From positions 7,480,669 to 7,544,668 of the forward strand of contig NZ_JACCBT010000001.1 in assembly GCF_013409045.1 (NCBI RefSeq): DNA of 64,000 nt. Reading direction: 5' to 3'. Every line of letters begins with the position of its first letter. Positions within the stretch are counted from its first letter, which is position 1. This document shows, piece by piece, positions 43,255 through 50,997 of the stretch. Origin of the DNA: Actinomadura citrea (GTDB lineage Bacteria; Actinomycetota; Actinomycetes; Streptosporangiales; Streptosporangiaceae). The notes beneath the pieces are model-generated. The model ran no database searches. It was not told the origin of the DNA and worked only from the letters and a program-made list of their open reading frames with translations. The position numbers and the translations under genes were made by a program.

Positions 43255-43359
43255 GTGACCGGAGTGTGGACCGCACTGGCGATCGAGACCGGAGCCGCGC
43301 TGGTGGTCGCGGGTTCGCTGGCGGGCTGGGCCCGCCGGCACTTCGCCCGCTCCCGCTGA
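43255..43359 (+). CDS. Single-helix small membrane protein (34 aa)
   Basis: GTG start with AGGAGG six bases upstream. The product VTGVWTALAIETGAALVVAG SLAGWARRHFARSR (two parts of one chain) is one hydrophobic helix with a basic C-terminal tail, the layout of a small inner-membrane protein with the tail in the cytoplasm. It lies between the divergent encapsulin operon and the convergent MHS transporter. No family recognised. Strong ribosome binding site and clean topology support it as real. Confidence 0.55.
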   Translation: MTGVWTALAIETGAALVVAGSLAGWARRHFARSR

Positions 43360-43393
43360 CCGCCCGCTCCCGCGCTGTGCCGGCTCCCGGGCC

Positions 43394-44803
43394 TCAGCTC
43401 CGCCGCGCCCCGGAACCCACCGGTTCCGGGGCCTTCTCGTCCCCGGCCTGGTCGATCGGCACCCCGGCCGTCTCCGGGGTCCTGATGATCGGCAGCAGCG
43501 CGACCAGCGCGACGATCATCAGGTAGTAGGCCGGGACGGAGTTGGAACCCGTGGCGTCGATCAGCGAGCCCACGAGCACGGCCGCCGTCCCGCCGAACAG
43601 CGACGTCGAGATGTTGTAGCCGATCGCGAAGGCCCCGTACCGCACCTGGGTCGGGAACATGGCCGGGAACGTCGCGCCGATCACCGCCAGCATCAGCACC
43701 AGCAGCCCGCCGATGATCGCGTAGCCGACCACGACCCCGACCGCGTCGTGCGTCTGCATGAGCGCGAACGCCGGCCAGGACAGTACGAGGAAGCCGACCG
43801 CGGCGGCGATCAGCAGCGGCTTGCGGCCGATCCGGTCCGACAGTGCGCCGAGCGGCAGGATCACCACCATCATCGCCGCCTCCACGCCGATCGTGGTGAG
43901 CTGCGATGAGGTGTCGTTCATGTCCAGGAAGTCGACGAGGTAGGACGGCATGAACGTCAGCAGCGTGTAGACGGCGACGTTCAGCAGGATCACGATCCCG
44001 ATGAGCCTCAGGATGGTGCGCCAGTGGTGCTCCACGGTCTCCTTGAGCGGCGACCGGGCCTTCTTCCCCTCCGCCTCCATGTGCTGGAAGGCCGGGGTGT
44101 CCTCGATCCGCGTCCGGACGTAGAGCCCGACGGCGCCGAGCGGCAGCGCGATCAGGAACGGGATGCGCCAGCCCCATCCGTGCATCGCGCTCTCGCTGAG
44201 CGAGAGGTCGATCAGCAGGACGAGCCCGGCGCCCATGATGTAGCCGCCGAGGGTGCCGAACTCCAGGAACGCGCCGTAGAACCCGCGCCGGTTCGTGGGC
44301 GCGTACTCGGCGATCATCGTGGCGGCGCCGCCGTACTCGCCGCCGGTCGAGAAGCCCTGGACGAGCCGGACGCCGAGCAGCAGCAGCGGCGCGGCGATCC
44401 CGATCGTGGCGTAGCCGGGCAGGACGCCGATCACGAACGTCGAGCCCGACATCAGGATGATGGTGGCGGCCAGCACCCGCTTGCGGCCGAGCCTGTCCCC
44501 CATCGGACCGAAGAACATGCCGCCGAACGGGCGGGCGAGGAACGCGGCCGCGACCAGCGCGAACGAGCGCAGCGTGGCGCTGCCGCCCGCGTCCTCGGGG
44601 AAGAACACCGTGCCGATGATCGAGGTCATCACCCCGGCGCTGAACACGCCGAAGTCGAACCACTCGATGCAGTTGCCCATCGCCGAGGCGATCACCGCCT
44701 TGCGGACGGTGCCCTCGCCGGGCTCCGCGTCCTTCGGCGGCCCGGCGCCCTCGCCTCCGCGTCCCGGATCCGCCCCCTGCCGCGCGTTCGTCGAGTCGTT
44801 CAC
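43394..44803 (-). CDS. MHS-family MFS transporter (metabolite:proton symporter)
   Basis: 469 residues, 12 helices. VIASAMGNCIEWFDFGVFSA opens the first helix, and MFFGPMGDRLGRKRVLAATI is the classic MFS loop 2-3 motif. QGFSTGGEYGGAATMIAEYA and RGFYGAFLEFGTLGGYIMGA are typical of the MHS/ProP group, which carries osmolytes or dicarboxylates with protons. Start taken at GTG 44803 (VNDSTNARQG) because AGAGG precedes it; a TTG nine codons upstream is less likely. Monocistronic. Confidence 0.93.
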   Translation of the reverse strand: MNDSTNARQGADPGRGGEGAGPPKDAEPGEGTVRKAVIASAMGNCIEWFDFGVFSAGVMTSIIGTVFFPEDAGGSATLRSFALVAAAFLARPFGGMFFGPMGDRLGRKRVLAATIILMSGSTFVIGVLPGYATIGIAAPLLLLGVRLVQGFSTGGEYGGAATMIAEYAPTNRRGFYGAFLEFGTLGGYIMGAGLVLLIDLSLSESAMHGWGWRIPFLIALPLGAVGLYVRTRIEDTPAFQHMEAEGKKARSPLKETVEHHWRTILRLIGIVILLNVAVYTLLTFMPSYLVDFLDMNDTSSQLTTIGVEAAMMVVILPLGALSDRIGRKPLLIAAAVGFLVLSWPAFALMQTHDAVGVVVGYAIIGGLLVLMLAVIGATFPAMFPTQVRYGAFAIGYNISTSLFGGTAAVLVGSLIDATGSNSVPAYYLMIVALVALLPIIRTPETAGVPIDQAGDEKAPEPVGSGARRS

Positions 44804-44889
44804 GGCTTGCCTCTGCCCGATGATCGGCAAAAGTAACGCCGGGTTGGGGTTCCGGTGACCCTGCGGTAGAAGGCCCTGGTCGGGCTCGG

Positions 44890-45540
44890 TCAGGCCCTGC
44901 GGGACCGGCGCGGAGTCCGCGCGGTGTCCTCCTCCTCGCCGGCGTCCGCGCCGCCGAGGAGGTCGTCCGGCAGCGCGGGCAGGACGGTGGTGCGCTGCGG
45001 GTCGCCGTCCAGGGGGCCGGCGGTGCGCCGCGGGGCCTTGTCCCGTCCGGGAAGCTCATCGGTGGTCTGGGGGTCGCCGGTGATCTGCGGGTCACCGGTG
45101 GTCCGGGGCTCGTCCGGCAGCTCGTTGGTGGTCTGCGGGTCGCCGTCCAGCAGCTCGTCGAGGGACGCGGTGGTCTGCGGGTCGTCCGGCGCGCCCCGCA
45201 GGTCGTCCTCGGGGATGGCGACGAGCGCCTGCGTCTCCTGCGCCTCCCGCGTGATCACGCCGCTGGCGAGGACGGTGTTGCGGTGCCGCAGCGCGCCGTT
45301 CTCGCGGAGCAGGTTGTCGATGTCGGAGCGGGCGCGGGCGACGCGGCGGCTCATCCGGACGTGCACGAGGAGGCCTCCGGCGGCGGCGCCCAGGACGAAC
45401 CCGGCGACCGGGAGGCCGACGGCCGGCGGTGCGAGCGTGGCGACCAGTGCGACCACGACCAGCGCGAAGACGACCGCGAGCGCGAGCAGGTGCTGTTCCA
45501 CCCAGTCCAGGACGGTGTTGACGCGCTTGGGGATCCTCAC
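44890..45540 (-). CDS. Two-helix membrane protein with DPQTT-repeat tail
   Basis: 216 residues. After RIPKRVNTVLDWVEQHLLAL come two adjacent hydrophobic segments (about 18-60), a basic helix with heptad spacing (SRRVARARSDIDNLLRENGA), then an acidic tail containing repeats of D-P-Q-T-T (DDPQTTAS, DGDPQTTNEL, TGDPQTTDEL, DGDPQRTT). The layout resembles LapA/DUF1049-type membrane proteins with an added repetitive tail. GGAGGAG precedes the GTG at 45540. It stands alone downstream of a degraded region; function unknown. Confidence 0.65.
   Translation of the reverse strand: MRIPKRVNTVLDWVEQHLLALAVVFALVVVALVATLAPPAVGLPVAGFVLGAAAGGLLVHVRMSRRVARARSDIDNLLRENGALRHRNTVLASGVITREAQETQALVAIPEDDLRGAPDDPQTTASLDELLDGDPQTTNELPDEPRTTGDPQITGDPQTTDELPGRDKAPRRTAGPLDGDPQRTTVLPALPDDLLGGADAGEEEDTARTPRRSRRA
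45030..45190. repeat. Degenerate repeat coding for DPQTT motifs
   Basis: Repeated GGTGGTCTGCGGGTCGCC-like units on the plus strand encode, on the minus strand, four or more DPQTT/DPQIT motifs in the tail of the two-helix membrane protein. Spacing is irregular, so this is a decayed or expanding tandem repeat. Confidence 0.6.
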
Positions 45541-45809
45541 TCGTCTTCTCCTCCAGTCGGCTCGGAACGGGGACAACGACCGGGCCGGGGCGCGATGTTC
45601 CAGCGCCGTGGCACCGCCGTTCCAGGGGACGCCGCCGGGCTCCGCGGCCGGGACGGCACCGGGCTCGCGCCCTTGCGCGCCGCCCTGTCAGTCGATGGGC
45701 TCCCACGGATCGTGACCGGAGGGAGACCTTGCCGAAACCCTAACAGGATGTGACCGCCGCATCCGACCCGGCGCCCCGCGCGTCGCCCGCGGACCGTCCC
45801 GGGCGCCCC

Positions 45810-45842
45810 CCGCACACGTCCCGCACACGTTCCGCACACCGC
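45810..45842. repeat. 11-bp tandem repeat, three copies
   Basis: CCGCACACGTC, CCGCACACGTT and CCGCACACCGC in a row, in noncoding sequence before the degraded region. An 8-bp inverted repeat CCCCCGGA/TCCGGGGG follows at 45851-45886 and could be a weak terminator. Confidence 0.65.
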
Positions 45843-45891
45843 CACAAACTCCCCCGGAACGCCGCGCCGTACACGCGCTCCGGGGGCCCTG

Positions 45892-45970
45892 TCATCTTTC
45901 GAGGCCGGCGCGGAGCGGGACGGCCGCGAGGGCGGCGCCGACCACGAGGACGGCGGCGACCGTCACCAGG
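45892..45970 (-). pseudogene. C-terminal remnant of a membrane protein
   Basis: On the minus strand this stretch reads LVTVAAVLVVGAALAAVPLR AGLER and stop: a single hydrophobic helix with a basic end, like the C-terminus of a membrane protein. The coding frame upstream runs into the antisense of an Lrp/AsnC remnant without any sensible protein, so only the tail is left. Likely a deletion junction near 45970. Confidence 0.45.
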
Positions 45971-46299
45971 CGGCTGCACGACCTGCGCGCACGGGGCGCG
46001 ATCTTCTTCGACGTCGACCTGGACCCCGGTGTGGTCGACATCACGGCCTCGGCGTCCTGTGGATGGCCGTCGCCCCGGCGCACCTGGAACGCGTCGCCAC
46101 CGAGCTGGCCACCCACCGCGAGCTGGCGGTCGTGGCCGCCACCACCGGCCGCACCAACCTCATGGCCCACGCGCTGTGCACCGACACCGAGGACCTGCAC
46201 CACTACCTGACCCGGCGCCTGGCGATCGACGCGATCACCGCCATCGAGACCGCCCCCGTACTGCGCACCCTGAAGACCGTGGCGACTCTCCGGTCGTGA
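45971..46299 (+). pseudogene. Lrp/AsnC family regulator remnant (frameshifted, N-terminus missing)
   Basis: Two plus-strand frames together give most of an Lrp/AsnC ligand domain: RRLHDLRARGAIFFDVDLDP in one frame, then, after a shift near 46045, GLGVLWMAVAPAHLERVATE followed by LAVVAATTGRTNLMAHALCT and RLAIDAITAIETAPVLRTLK. The helix-turn-helix half is absent. The second part alone could start at the ATG at 46063 (78 codons), but no ribosome binding site is evident. Best explained as a decaying regulator. Confidence 0.7.
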
Positions 46300-46348
46300 G
46301 CGGCCCCGGACGGCGTGCCGAGGACCACGAAGATCCGTGCCGGCGACT

Positions 46349-46379
46349 TCGCATCCCGGCGGTGCCCGCCGGGATGCGA
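46349..46379 (+). terminator. Hairpin upstream of lpd
   Basis: Perfect 14-bp stem (46349-46362 / 46366-46379) with a TGC loop, 33 bp before the lpd start. Either the terminator of the former Lrp/AsnC gene or a 5' structure of the lpd message. Confidence 0.6.
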
Positions 46380-46411
46380 GCACATGGTCGCGGCGAATAT
46401 CGTCCTTGGAT

Positions 46412-47815
46412 ATGAGCGAACACTTTGACGTCGTGGTCCTGGGCTCGGGCCCGGGTGGATATGTCGCCGCGATCCGGTCGGCACAGCTCGGGCTGAAGAC
46501 GGCGATCATCGAGGAGAGGTACTGGGGCGGGGTGTGCCTCAACGTCGGCTGCATCCCCTCGAAGGCGCTGCTGCGCAACGCCGAGCTGGCGCACATCTTC
46601 ACCCAGGAGCAGAAGACGTTCGGGATCAACGTCGAGGGCAGCGTGTCCTTCGACTACGGCGTCGCCTACCAGCGCAGCCGCCAGGTGTCGGACAAGCTCG
46701 TCAAGGGCGTCCAGTTCCTGATGAAGAAGAACAAGATCACGTCCTACGACGGGCGCGGCACGTTCACCGACCCGAACACCCTCCAGGTGGCCGGGCGGGA
46801 CGGGTCGAGCGAGACGGTCACGTTCGACAACTGCATCATCGCGGCCGGCGCGCACACCAAGCTGCTGCCGGGCACGTCGCTGTCGGAGCGCGTCGTCACC
46901 TACGAGGAGCAGATCCTCAGCTCCGAGCTGCCGGGCAGCATCGTCATCGCGGGCGCCGGCGCGATCGGCGTCGAGTTCGCCTACGTGCTGCACAACTACG
47001 GGGTGAAGGTCACGATCGTCGAGTTCCTCGACCGGATGGTCCCGAACGAGGACGCCGACGTGTCCAAGGAGCTGGCGAAGCGGTACCGCAAGCTCGGCGT
47101 GGACGTCCTCACCTCGACCCGGGTGGACGCGATCGACGACTCGGGCGAGAAGGTCAAGGTCACCGTCACCGGCAAGGACGGCGCGCAGCAGGTGCTGGAG
47201 GCCGACAAGGTGCTCCAGGCGATCGGGTTCCAGCCGAACGTCGAGGGCTACGGGCTGGAGAAGACCGGCGTCGCGCTGACCGAGCGCGGCGCGATCGACG
47301 TGGACGGCCGCTGCCGCACCTCCGTCCCCCACATCTACGCCATCGGCGACGTCACCGCGAAGCTGATGCTCGCGCACGCCGCCGAGGCCATGGGCATCGT
47401 CGCGGCCGAGACCATCGGCGACGCCGAGACGATGGAGCTCGACTACGTGATGATCCCGCGCGCCACCTACTGCCAGCCGCAGGTCGCCTCGTTCGGCTGG
47501 ACGGAGGCGCAGGCGAAGGAGCAGGGCTTCGACGTCAAGACCGCCAAGTTCCCGTTCAGCGCCAACGGCAAGGCGCTCGGCCTCGGCGAGGGCGACGGCT
47601 TCGTGAAGGTGATCAGCGACGCCAAGTACGGGGAGATCCTCGGCGCGCACATGATCGGCCCCGAGGTGACCGAGCTGCTGCCCGAGCTGACCCTGGCCCA
47701 GCAGTGGGACCTCACCGTCAAGGAGGTCGCGCGCAACGTGCACGCCCACCCGTCCCTGGGCGAGGCCATGAAGGAGGCCGTGCACGGCCTGGCCGGGCAC
47801 ATGATCAACCTCTGA
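46412..47815 (+). CDS. lpd: Dihydrolipoyl dehydrogenase
   Basis: 467 residues, full length for E3. FDVVVLGSGPGGYVAAIRSA is the FAD site, GGVCLNVGCIPSKALL holds the redox-active C-x4-C disulfide, IVIAGAGAIGVEFAYVL is the NAD site, and HAHPSLGEAMKEAVHG near the end contains the His-Pro...Glu active-site base of the partner subunit. It reoxidises dihydrolipoamide of pyruvate, 2-oxoglutarate or branched-chain dehydrogenase complexes. No E1/E2 gene is adjacent. No Shine-Dalgarno precedes the ATG, so a leaderless or structured leader is possible. Confidence 0.97.
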   Translation: MSEHFDVVVLGSGPGGYVAAIRSAQLGLKTAIIEERYWGGVCLNVGCIPSKALLRNAELAHIFTQEQKTFGINVEGSVSFDYGVAYQRSRQVSDKLVKGVQFLMKKNKITSYDGRGTFTDPNTLQVAGRDGSSETVTFDNCIIAAGAHTKLLPGTSLSERVVTYEEQILSSELPGSIVIAGAGAIGVEFAYVLHNYGVKVTIVEFLDRMVPNEDADVSKELAKRYRKLGVDVLTSTRVDAIDDSGEKVKVTVTGKDGAQQVLEADKVLQAIGFQPNVEGYGLEKTGVALTERGAIDVDGRCRTSVPHIYAIGDVTAKLMLAHAAEAMGIVAAETIGDAETMELDYVMIPRATYCQPQVASFGWTEAQAKEQGFDVKTAKFPFSANGKALGLGEGDGFVKVISDAKYGEILGAHMIGPEVTELLPELTLAQQWDLTVKEVARNVHAHPSLGEAMKEAVHGLAGHMINL

Positions 47816-47830
47816 CGAGCGGAACGGCGC

Positions 47831-47867
47831 GAGGCCGCCGCCACGGTTCGCCCGTGGCGGCGGCCTC
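47831..47867. terminator. Bidirectional terminator between lpd and hemerythrin gene
   Basis: Perfect 16-bp stem GAGGCCGCCGCCACGG / CCGTGGCGGCGGCCTC with a 5-base loop, between convergent genes. Confidence 0.88.
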
Positions 47868-47883
47868 GCCGTTTCTCCGCTGG

Positions 47884-48492
47884 TCAGGACGCCGGCCAGC
47901 GCTCCAATGCCGTGTAGGCGGGCTGCCACTGCGTGGCGAACGCGGTCCGGGCCGGCTCGGGCAGGACGGACAGCGTGGAGGTCACCGTCGCGTCGTCCAC
48001 CCCGTCGAGGAGCCAGGGCAGCACGCGCGGCGCGTTGGGGCCGACGCGGCGTCCGTGGGCCTGGCCGAAGTTCTGGAACTGCTCCAGCGTCAGAGTGGCG
48101 TCGATCAGAGGCAGCGCCTCCTTCTCCTCGTGCGCGAGGTGCGCGGTCAGAGCGGTGGCGAGGGCGTCGACGAGTTCGCCCACGGGTTCGGCGCCCGTGT
48201 CGATGGCCTCGATGAGGGGGTCGACCGCGGCGTGCTCGGCCTCCATCGCGTCCAGAAGGGCCAGGTCGTCGGAGCGGCCGTCGAGGGTCTCCCGCACCAC
48301 CGGCCAGAGGGCCTCGTCCTCGGCGGTGTGGTGGGCGTGCAGTGACAGTTTGAACAACTCCCAGCCCGCGGCCGCGGCCAGGAGGCGGCGGGGGTCGTCG
48401 TCCTCGCGCGCCGTCACCTTGGCGAGATGCTCCAGCTCCCTCCTCAGCGCGTCGTGCATGACGTACATCAGTGTCCAGTCGTATTCGCTCAT
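47884..48492 (-). CDS. Hemerythrin-domain protein
   Basis: 202 residues. The four-helix hemerythrin fold is indicated by spaced histidine and Glu ligands: MHDALRRELEHL, LHAHHTAEDEALWPVV, EAEHAAVDPLIEAI and HLAHEEKEALPLID. A non-heme di-iron site binding oxygen, NO or sensing iron/redox is implied. GGAGGAG precedes the ATG. The C-terminal 50 residues lack ligands. Upstream is the DUF2637 gene, 52 bp away on the same strand. Confidence 0.9.
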   Translation of the reverse strand: MSEYDWTLMYVMHDALRRELEHLAKVTAREDDDPRRLLAAAAGWELFKLSLHAHHTAEDEALWPVVRETLDGRSDDLALLDAMEAEHAAVDPLIEAIDTGAEPVGELVDALATALTAHLAHEEKEALPLIDATLTLEQFQNFGQAHGRRVGPNAPRVLPWLLDGVDDATVTSTLSVLPEPARTAFATQWQPAYTALERWPAS

Positions 48493-48544
48493 CGCTCCTC
48501 CTTCTTCACCGCATTGACGGAGCGAACGGAGGAAAGGTGACGGC

Positions 48545-49525
48545 TCAGGACGTGTGCGTCGGCGCGGGCCGGTTGAGGCGGCTGAGGAGGCGCTGGCCCT
48601 GGCGGGAGCTGACGTCCAGGCGGCGGGCCAGCTCGGCGCCGGTGATGCCGGGCTCGGCGTCGAGGATGGCGAGGGCGCGGGCCTCGTTGTCGGTGGCGAC
48701 GCCGCGCGGTGCCTTCTCGGACGGGGCCTTCGGGGACGAGGTCTTCTGGGACGGGCCCTTCTGGGGCGGAGCCGGCACGGCCGGTCTCCTCGACGCGGGC
48801 TTCTTCGCGGGCGGAGTCTCGTCCACGGGGTCCGGCGTCGGCGCGGTCAACTCGGTGACGCGGGCGAGGGCCTGGTCGAGCATGACGCCGTCGGTGAGCA
48901 TCCAGACGACGTCGGCGGGGGCCCTGGTCCTCCACCTGCGGCCGTAGTGGGCGTCCAGGAGGGCCAGGGCGTGGCGGCGGCGCTGCTCGGCGGTCAGGGC
49001 GTGCGGGTAGGAGGTGATCTGCCACAGCACCATGCGGCGCCACAGCCGGAACGTCGAGAACGGGGCCAGCAGCCAGCGGGCGAGGGGGATGCCTTCGCGG
49101 ACGGTCCCGGCGGCGATCCCGGCACGGCGGCGGATGGCGTGCCGGACGGCCTCGATGAACGTGATGAACAGCACCGGCATGGCGGCGTGCATCACCATGC
49201 CGGTCGCGTCGCCGTGCGCGGCCGAGACGTTCAGCCAGACGGTGGCGGCGGTGAACGCGAACGCCATCCAGCGCAGCGCCGGCATCGGCATGGCCAGCCA
49301 CTCCAGCAGCAGCGCGACCGACACCAGCGCGAGGATGCCGAGGTCGACGCCCGCCGGGACGATCCACGCCTGGCCGCCGAACCAGGGCTCGGCCACGTCC
49401 CGGACGGAGGCGAACGACCCGTAGCCGCCGAGCCCGGCGAGGCCGGCGAAGAACAGCCCGCCGACTCCGGCCAGGACCCGCTGGGCCCGGGTCAGCGGCA
49501 CGACGGCCGCGCGCTGCTCGTCCAT
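48545..49525 (-). CDS. DUF2637 membrane protein with C-terminal helix-turn-helix (SpdB-like)
   Basis: 326 residues. Four hydrophobic segments in the first 130 residues (VLAGVGGLFFAGLAGLGGYG, WIVPAGVDLGILALVSVALL, MPALRWMAFAFTAATVWLNV, MVMHAAMPVLFITFIEAVRH) match DUF2637. Then comes a Lys/Pro-rich linker and a short winged-helix (ALAILDAEPGITGAELARRL, DVSSRQGQRLLSRL). DUF2637/SpdB-like proteins are common on actinomycete plasmids and integrative conjugative elements, where they help intramycelial spread. No other transfer genes are visible nearby. Confidence 0.8.
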   Translation of the reverse strand: MDEQRAAVVPLTRAQRVLAGVGGLFFAGLAGLGGYGSFASVRDVAEPWFGGQAWIVPAGVDLGILALVSVALLLEWLAMPMPALRWMAFAFTAATVWLNVSAAHGDATGMVMHAAMPVLFITFIEAVRHAIRRRAGIAAGTVREGIPLARWLLAPFSTFRLWRRMVLWQITSYPHALTAEQRRRHALALLDAHYGRRWRTRAPADVVWMLTDGVMLDQALARVTELTAPTPDPVDETPPAKKPASRRPAVPAPPQKGPSQKTSSPKAPSEKAPRGVATDNEARALAILDAEPGITGAELARRLDVSSRQGQRLLSRLNRPAPTHTS

Positions 49526-49627
49526 CGGCGTTCCTCCGTCACGGGGTCCGGATCACCCGGAGACGGTAGCGTGCCGGCGCCGCCCGTCCGGACGAAAGCG
49601 CCATAACCACCCAGAAGCCGCAGGTCG

Positions 49628-50866
49628 TCAGCGAAGCGGGTCGAACGGGTCCAGCTCGCCGGGACGGCGCCCGGTGGCGATCATCTCGGCGAGGAGGCTC
49701 CCGGTGGCCGGGCCGAGGGTGATGCCCCACATGCCGTGGCCGCCCGCGGCGAAGACCCGCGGGGACCGGGTGGCGCCGATCAGCGGGAGGCCGTCGCGGG
49801 TGCAGGGGCGCGACCCGACCCACTCGTCCTGCCGGGCGCCGAGGTCGGCGCCGCGCAGCAGCGGGCGGGCGGCCTCGACGATCGCCCTGATCCGGCGCGG
49901 GTCGAGCGGCGCCTCGGGACGGCGGAACTCCATCATCCCGGCGACACGGAGCCGGTCTCCGAGCGGCGTGCACGCGACCCGCTGCGCGGGGAAGTACACC
50001 GGCCCGTCCGGGACGCGCTCCATCGGCACGCTGAAGCTGTACCCGCGGCCCGCCTGGACGAGCGCGCCGACGCCGAACCGCCGGGCGAGGTCGCCGAGCC
50101 ACGCGCCGCTCGCGAGGACCACCGCGTCGAACGTCTCGAACTCGCTGCCGCCCGTGCGGACGGCCACGCCGCCCGGCTCGTCCCGGACGTCCGCCACGTC
50201 CGCACCCGCGCGGATCTTGCCGCCGCGGTCGCGGACGGAGTCGGCGAGGGCGTGCACGAACACGCCGGGGTCGATGAAGCGCTGGCCGCGCAGCAGGATC
50301 GCCGCGCCGATCTCCTCGGACAGGGCGGGCTCCACCCGGCGCGCCTCGTCGCCGCTCAGGACCTCGTACTCCAGCTCCTGGCCGGCCGCGCGGATGTGCT
50401 CGATCTCCTCCAGCAGGACGCGCCGCTCCTCCTCCGTCCGGTACGCGGCGAGGAAGGACCCGGCCTCGTTCGTCTCCGCGCGGACGCCGCCGTCCAGCAG
50501 CGCGTCGAAGCTCGGCAGCGCCCGGCCGTTGATCGGGACCAGCGCCTCCATCGCGCGCCGCCATCTGGCCGCGGTGCTGTTGCGGGCGAACCCCGCGAGG
50601 AACCGCAGCAGGCGCGGGTTCGCGCTCGGCGGGACGTAGACCGGCGACGACGGGCTGAGCACCGCGCGCACGCCGTAGGAGAGGACGGCCGGTTCGGGCA
50701 GCGGGGTCGCCAGGCCGGGGGTGAGCCACCCGGCGTTGCCCCAGGACGCGCCGGCCGCGACGTCGCGCCGGTCGAACACGGTGACGTCGTCGCCGTGCTC
50801 CTGCAGGAACCATGCGGTGGACAGACCGACCATCCCGGCCCCCACAACGGCGACTCGGCGCGCCAT
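49628..50866 (-). CDS. FAD-dependent D-amino acid dehydrogenase / glycine-oxidase-like (DAO family)
   Basis: 412 residues. VAVVGAGMVGLSTAWFLQEH is the FAD site followed by GASWGNAGWLTPGLATPLPE, where the GNAG phrase is typical of DadA enzymes. DAVVLASGAWLGDLARRFGV and the C-terminal AAGGHGMWGITLGPATGSLLAEM close the FAD fold. It oxidises a D-amino acid or sarcosine/glycine-like amine to a 2-oxo acid. GAGGAGAGGAC precedes the ATG. Divergent to a PucR-type regulator, which probably controls it. Confidence 0.9.
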   Translation of the reverse strand: MARRVAVVGAGMVGLSTAWFLQEHGDDVTVFDRRDVAAGASWGNAGWLTPGLATPLPEPAVLSYGVRAVLSPSSPVYVPPSANPRLLRFLAGFARNSTAARWRRAMEALVPINGRALPSFDALLDGGVRAETNEAGSFLAAYRTEEERRVLLEEIEHIRAAGQELEYEVLSGDEARRVEPALSEEIGAAILLRGQRFIDPGVFVHALADSVRDRGGKIRAGADVADVRDEPGGVAVRTGGSEFETFDAVVLASGAWLGDLARRFGVGALVQAGRGYSFSVPMERVPDGPVYFPAQRVACTPLGDRLRVAGMMEFRRPEAPLDPRRIRAIVEAARPLLRGADLGARQDEWVGSRPCTRDGLPLIGATRSPRVFAAGGHGMWGITLGPATGSLLAEMIATGRRPGELDPFDPLR

Positions 50867-50997
50867 GTCCTCTCCTCTCCTCGTGAAATGGGTCACTTCC
50901 ATGGTGATACGTCCGCGAGCGGACGCCCCTGTCGTGTCCGGCCAATCCGGACGGCCATCATGATGCGAAGCGCACAATGAAGAGGAAGGGGGAGCCA

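Noticed and set aside
41508..45095. A 1195-codon minus-strand frame joining the first encapsulin to the MHS transporter region
   Set aside because: Encapsulin homology starts only at 42941; the remainder is Arg/Ala-rich alternative reading of the transporter and membrane-protein genes with no ribosome binding site.
45810..45842. Three short repeats considered as a possible CRISPR or iteron array
   Set aside because: Units are 11 bp and directly adjacent, without spacers, cas genes or replication genes. A simple tandem repeat.
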